Both the position numbers and the translations under genes were made by a program. Below are positions 60,535 through 64,000 of a stretch of 64,000 bases of DNA, piece after piece. The stretch is from Brumimicrobium sp041655765 (GTDB lineage Bacteria; Bacteroidota; Bacteroidia; Flavobacteriales_D; Crocinitomicaceae). The DNA is taken from assembly GCA_041655765.1 (NCBI GenBank), contig JBBAEU010000001.1, positions 333,868-397,867 on the forward strand, given 5' to 3'. Position 1 is the first letter of the stretch. Each line of letters starts with the position of its first letter. Under the pieces are notes generated by a model. It searched no databases. It was given only the letters and a program-made list of their open reading frames with translations, and had not been told where the DNA came from.

Positions 60535-62163
60535 ATGAGAAAGACATCAATAGCAAAAAGCAATTATTGGAGAACTACAGATTCTATATTTTCATACCTA
60601 AAGAAATTGATAGATGAAAATGGAGAGTTAGAAGACCCATTCATTCATTTTCCAACGAAAGAGAACTCTAATCTGGATGAAATTCAACTTGTACCTGGAT
60701 TTTTAGATACTTTGGTTATTAATGACGATTCAGCAGAAGGCAAGGAATTAGCTGTTGCACTGGGCGAAGTACTTGAAAATATTGCGAAATCAAATTCGGA
60801 TGATTCAAAGGAATTTTTTTATGAAAGCATCATCGCTATCGAACAACCAGTTGCGGCATTTATAGATTTATTATTAGAAGAAATATTACTTCGACAAGCA
60901 CATAAAAGTCCTAATTTACTAGAATTTGCTAAAGATTTAGCCTTTAGAACAACGCAAATAAAAACCGTGAAAATGGGCATTGCCATTTTGGGTGTCACAG
61001 ATGATGCAACTGTAATTCCCGATTTAAAAATTTTGGGTGCTTACGATGAATTTACCTCTTTTGTGGCGGTTACAATTGATGATTTACTTGAAAATCCTGT
61101 TGAAGAGTTATGGGATTTAGCAAAAAAAGTAAACGGCTGGGGAAGAATTCAAACCATCGAACAAATGGTCGATTACGATCTGAGTTACGAAATAAAAGAA
61201 TGGTTGATTACGGAAGGGTTTAGAAATTACATAATGAATGAATATCTAACACTTTTATGTGCACAATATGGCGATTTGAATACTTTCTTGAAAACAGACA
61301 ACATCACTTTAGAAATGTATAATTCTATTACTGATTTATTGGAAGGTTTGTTTGCTTCAGATGCACCAAATGGCAATATCTATGATTATAACGAGGCTTC
61401 ATCAGTAATCCAAAATTACTTACGCCATAGTTTTGTTCATGGTAAAACTTTAAAATCTTATTTTATCATCAGTTTAATCAAAGAATATCTTTCTGATTTA
61501 TTGGATAAACCAACTGATTCTACGCTAGAAGAAAATGGTTGGGAAAGAGATGAAGCTTCGAATTCTATCATTGATGCTTATCAACTAATGAAGCAAGATT
61601 TTTGGACAGATTTAATTCAAAAAGATTTAGACAGCAAAGATGAAAGTAAGTTTTATTATGCAAAAATCGTAGCAGAGAGTTTGGAGCTCGATATTTGGGA
61701 GTTTTTATGGAAACGATTAATAGAGAATCCACAAAGTGCTGGACATTGGGATGATATTCGATATCACATAGAGGAACAGCACATTGATGATGTAATTATG
61801 CTTGCTGAGGAGAACTTAACTTGGGACTATGAAAACCTCTCCAAAACAAAAGTTTACATCGACTTAATCTGTCAAGAAATCGTAGTGATGATTTTAGAAA
61901 ACTTTCCAGGGAAAGGGGAATCATTAATCATAAAAGCATTAGAAAGTGAGAACATTCGATTAAATGGTGCTGCTCTAATTACACTTGAACATTGGAAATT
62001 AGAAAACTGTTCAGATAAAATTAAAGAAAAACTAGAAGAAATATCTAGAACAAAGTCAGATAAAACCATTCAAAAAAACATAAACAATTTATTAAATGGT
62101 AAAAGCATGGATTGGAATTACTATGCTCTTGACGATGATGATATTGACACTATTTCTTTTTAG
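60535..62163 (+). CDS. Helical-repeat (HEAT-like) protein of unknown function
   Basis: 542 aa, no signal peptide, almost all alpha-helical with repeating pairs (PDLKILGAYDEFTSFVAVTI, ELWDLAKKVNGWGRIQTIEQM, ESLIIKALESENIRLNGAALITLEHW). The segment LAKKVNGWGRIQTIEQM recalls a Firmicutes family widely misnamed limonene hydroxylase; I see no oxygenase motif. Function unknown. Acidic tail (ALDDDDIDTIS). Follows the aminotransferase by 48 nt and may share its transcript. Confidence 0.75.
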   Translation: MRKTSIAKSNYWRTTDSIFSYLKKLIDENGELEDPFIHFPTKENSNLDEIQLVPGFLDTLVINDDSAEGKELAVALGEVLENIAKSNSDDSKEFFYESIIAIEQPVAAFIDLLLEEILLRQAHKSPNLLEFAKDLAFRTTQIKTVKMGIAILGVTDDATVIPDLKILGAYDEFTSFVAVTIDDLLENPVEELWDLAKKVNGWGRIQTIEQMVDYDLSYEIKEWLITEGFRNYIMNEYLTLLCAQYGDLNTFLKTDNITLEMYNSITDLLEGLFASDAPNGNIYDYNEASSVIQNYLRHSFVHGKTLKSYFIISLIKEYLSDLLDKPTDSTLEENGWERDEASNSIIDAYQLMKQDFWTDLIQKDLDSKDESKFYYAKIVAESLELDIWEFLWKRLIENPQSAGHWDDIRYHIEEQHIDDVIMLAEENLTWDYENLSKTKVYIDLICQEIVVMILENFPGKGESLIIKALESENIRLNGAALITLEHWKLENCSDKIKEKLEEISRTKSDKTIQKNINNLLNGKSMDWNYYALDDDDIDTISF

Positions 62164-62192
62164 TAGAAGAAACGATCAAATAATTCAAAAAC

Positions 62193-62450
62193 TTAAACCA
62201 AATCGTTTAGCCTTTTTGTCCAGTCTTTATTTACGCTTTCGTATTTATTAACGATTGCTTTGTAGTCTGCTTTGGACTTTGCTCTTTTTATCAATCCCAT
62301 AATTTCTTCTTGGAAATCTGCCGCATCATCAATAAATTTATCGGTTATTTCTTTTTTTGACCCATCGTATAATTGGATGCTGTAACACTCATCTACAACG
62401 TCATAAATCATGTGATTAATTTTTCTTTTTAAATCTCTTTTATTTGCCAT
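62193..62450 (-). CDS. Small conserved helical protein, Bacteroidota
   Basis: 85 aa from the ATG at 62450 (MANKRDLKRKINHMIYDVVD). The frame extends upstream to 62531, but the extension (HLKKRLFSNVKFVCFF) looks non-native and the region between contains a TATCTTTA box (62479-62486) 28 nt before this ATG. The start matches a conserved small Bacteroidota protein that begins MANKxDLKxxI. Helical, charged, function unknown; likely cytoplasmic. Confidence 0.75.
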   Translation of the reverse strand: MANKRDLKRKINHMIYDVVDECYSIQLYDGSKKEITDKFIDDAADFQEEIMGLIKRAKSKADYKAIVNKYESVNKDWTKRLNDLV

Positions 62451-62570
62451 GGTTATAAATTTTAATATCAGTAAAGATATAAAAAAACAAACAAATTTTA
62501 CATTAGAGAATAATCTCTTCTTCAGGTGCAATAATCAACAACTGTTATAATTTATAGAGAAAAGTTATAC

Positions 62571-62608
62571 AAAAAGAGGGTGTCGAACTTGTAGGACACC
62601 CTCTTTTT
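62571..62608. terminator. Bidirectional terminator after the peroxiredoxin gene
   Basis: A perfect 14-bp stem: AAAAAGAGGGTGTC (62571-62584) with GACACCCTCTTTTT (62595-62608), 10-nt loop. It ends the minus-strand peroxiredoxin transcript 42 nt after its stop. Confidence 0.9.
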
Positions 62609-62650
62609 ACCAAATTATTTGTTCAATTTTGGGTTAGGAACCCGAACCAT

Positions 62651-63289
62651 TTATAGGGTTGACAAATATTCTGCTGTACCTTCTGATGTTGCTACCATTG
62701 CTTTGTCTCCAGCGTTCCAATTCGCAGGACAAACCTCACCATGCTCTTGCACATGTGAATAAGCATCAATTAATCTCAAATATTCATCTACATTCCTTCC
62801 CAAAGGCATATCGTTAATGCTCTCGTGGAAAATTTTACCATCTTCATCAATCAAATAAGTTGCACGGTATGTAACGTAATCTCCTTCGATAACATAGCTT
62901 TCAGTTTCTTCATTGTATTCATGTGACTGAATGTCTAAAATATCTAAAATGTTTGATAAATTCCTGTTTGAATCTGCTATTAACGGATATTGAATTCCTT
63001 CGATTCCTCCTTCTGATTTTGGTGTAGTTAACCAAGCAAAATGAACTTCTGCAGTATCTACAGATGCACCAACTACAATTGTGTTTCTATCTTCAAACGC
63101 TTTTAATTTATCTTGAAAAGCATGTAACTCAGTTGGACATACATACGTGAAGTCTTTTGGATACCAAAACAACAATACTTTCTTTTTATTGTTAACAGCT
63201 TCTTCAAAAAGATTTAACTTTAAAGATTCTCCTTTGTGATTGATTGCATTCACTGCAATATTCGGAAATTTTTTACCTACTAATGACAT
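62651..63289 (-). CDS. ahpC: Peroxiredoxin (AhpC/Prx1 type)
   Basis: 212 aa typical 2-Cys peroxiredoxin. Peroxidatic Cys51 in FTYVCPTELHAFQ, the PxxxTxxC region being YPKDFTYVC, and resolving Cys187 in GEVCPANWNAGD. It reduces hydrogen peroxide and organic peroxides. No ahpF reductase gene is beside it. It is divergent from an OxyR-like regulator, 103 nt apart, so peroxide control by that regulator is very likely. Confidence 0.95.
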   Translation of the reverse strand: MSLVGKKFPNIAVNAINHKGESLKLNLFEEAVNNKKKVLLFWYPKDFTYVCPTELHAFQDKLKAFEDRNTIVVGASVDTAEVHFAWLTTPKSEGGIEGIQYPLIADSNRNLSNILDILDIQSHEYNEETESYVIEGDYVTYRATYLIDEDGKIFHESINDMPLGRNVDEYLRLIDAYSHVQEHGEVCPANWNAGDKAMVATSEGTAEYLSTL

Positions 63290-63326
63290 AATTTTACTTT
63301 TTTAAATTCTTTAATAAATTTTACAA

Positions 63327-63334
63327 CAAATATA
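63327..63334 (-). promoter_or_regulatory. -7 promoter box of ahpC
   Basis: Minus-strand TATATTTG, 37 nt before the ATG at 63289, in the divergent ahpC/oxyR spacer. No -33 found; the missing -33 could reflect activation by OxyR. Confidence 0.5.
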
Positions 63335-63368
63335 AGCATTTTACCTTATAGTTTTTATCGATTATTGT

Positions 63369-63376
63369 TATATTTA
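63369..63376 (+). promoter_or_regulatory. Possible -7 box of the oxyR-like gene
   Basis: TATATTTA, one base off consensus, 16 nt before the ATG at 63393. Confidence 0.35.
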
Positions 63377-63392
63377 CATAAATTTTATTTAT

Positions 63393-64000
63393 ATGATTTC
63401 TTTAACTCAACTAAACTATATTCTCAACTTATTAAAGCATCAAAATTTTCAAGCAGCAGCCGACGCTTCATACGTTACTCAACCTACTTTATCGATGCAA
63501 TTAAAAAGGGCCGAAGATATAATCGGATTTAAAATTATCAATCGAGATACAAATCCAATAAGCCTAACAGATTCTGGAAAAAAACTACTCCCGTTATTAT
63601 TAGAACTAAAAAATTCGTACGATAATTTAGAAATTGGCATTCGAAAATTAGAAGGAACCTATAAAGCTGAAATTCGTATTGGAATCATCCCTACAGTTTC
63701 GAACTATTTAGTTCCTGAGTTTTACTCGAAATGGAAAAAAGAAATACATAATGTTAGTTTAGACATAAAGGAAGTTACTTCTGAAAAACTAATCCAAGAA
63801 GTTAAAAACAAAACTTTAGACTTTGGAATTATGGCTGGTCCGCTTGAGGATACCTCTTTTCAACAACAAATTTTATTTCACGAAGAAATTCAAATCTACA
63901 CATCTGAAATAGAAGAAACAACCATCTCACTGAAACAATTAAAGGGATTAAACCCTTGGTTATTGGGAGAAGATAATTGCTTACGAACACAAATGATTCA
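63393..64000 (+). CDS. oxyR: OxyR-like LysR-family transcriptional regulator (N-terminal 202 codons, cut by window edge)
   Basis: The open frame begins at ATG 63393 and runs off the right edge. The N-terminal winged helix (LTQLNYILNLLKHQNFQAAA, YVTQPTLSMQLKRAEDIIGF) is LysR-type. The sensor domain begins near 92 (AEIRIGIIPTVSNYLVPEF) and contains GEDNCLRTQ, where Cys196 corresponds to the peroxide-sensing Cys199 of E. coli OxyR (EDGHCLRDQ). Its position divergent from a peroxiredoxin gene strongly supports OxyR function. The resolving Cys lies outside the window. Confidence 0.9.
   Translation, partial: MISLTQLNYILNLLKHQNFQAAADASYVTQPTLSMQLKRAEDIIGFKIINRDTNPISLTDSGKKLLPLLLELKNSYDNLEIGIRKLEGTYKAEIRIGIIPTVSNYLVPEFYSKWKKEIHNVSLDIKEVTSEKLIQEVKNKTLDFGIMAGPLEDTSFQQQILFHEEIQIYTSEIEETTISLKQLKGLNPWLLGEDNCLRTQMI

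Noticed and set aside
62451..62531. N-terminal extension of the 85-aa protein
   Set aside because: A hydrophobic stretch unlike the conserved MANKxDL start, and overlaps a likely promoter element.
1..64000. CRISPR array, tRNA or rRNA genes
   Set aside because: I saw no regularly spaced repeats and no cloverleaf-like or rRNA sequence in the intergenic regions; nearly all DNA is assigned to proteins.

Overview
The window is an AT-rich chromosomal segment of a Bacteroidota bacterium, most likely a member of the Flavobacteriales; a Crocinitomicaceae/Fluviicola-like lineage is possible but not proven here. The evidence is the gene set: type III glutamine synthetase, a DUF4835/PorD-like protein between coaBC and recN, a transketolase split into two genes, many Cys-lipoproteins and beta-barrel proteins, and recF next to DUF721. 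The promoters also fit: the Bacteroidota -7 box TAnnTTTG recurs upstream of many genes, and Shine-Dalgarno sequences are scarce. The region is dense core genome. No rRNA, tRNA, CRISPR array or prophage was found. The only mobile DNA is a 530-bp internally deleted IS3-type element.

Layout. 1-5673: a TPR protein cut by the window edge, then gyrA, divergent from clpC. 5703-10696: a rightward run with tRNA nucleotidyltransferase, a pRiA4b ORF-3-like acidic protein, a methyltransferase, a TraB/GumN protein and an FKBP lipoprotein. 10721-11250: the IS3 remnant. 11318-14694 (minus): a secreted VWD-domain protein and pckA. 14858-20452 (minus): the operon bamD-rpoZ-coaBC-DUF4835-recN-small ORF-DUF423, divergent from uvrB. 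22562-27439 (minus): glnN, a lipoprotein, a nucleoside phosphorylase and a DUF4197 lipoprotein, divergent from cinA. 28897-31573: a GT-C-like membrane protein, an acidic lipoprotein and efp. 31581-37223 (minus): WD40 protein, phosphosulfolactate synthase homologue, TPR protein, FKBP lipoprotein and two tandem paralogous outer-membrane barrels. 37349-39994 (minus): YihY, an orphan ABC ATPase and a methyltransferase, divergent from a DUF4421 protein. 41089-43119 (minus): rhodanese-DUF368-aroE. Then an M42 peptidase, glnS, and flippase-DUF721-recF divergent from TPR-ribH-glmM, followed by a cysteine desulfurase. 52894-55889 (minus): GlmU-like protein, a 36-aa membrane ORF and a sodium:solute symporter. 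56056-59238: split transketolase genes with a secreted VWA protein between them. Then a class-III aminotransferase, a helical-repeat protein, a small conserved protein, and peroxiredoxin divergent from an OxyR-like regulator cut by the right edge.

Most notable points: (1) six genes have a -7 promoter box only 4-7 nt before the start codon, which predicts leaderless mRNAs and corrects several starts. (2) A 530-bp deleted IS3 element keeps both terminal inverted repeats and has a perfect 34-bp palindrome over the end of its transposase gene. (3) A secreted VWA gene sits inside the transketolase operon and is translationally coupled to the second half. (4) Two small membrane ORFs, of 33 and 36 codons, overlap or abut their neighbours. 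(5) A phosphosulfolactate synthase homologue sits in an overlapping TPR/WD40 operon. No clearly new defence or multi-gene system was found; the window is mainly housekeeping.
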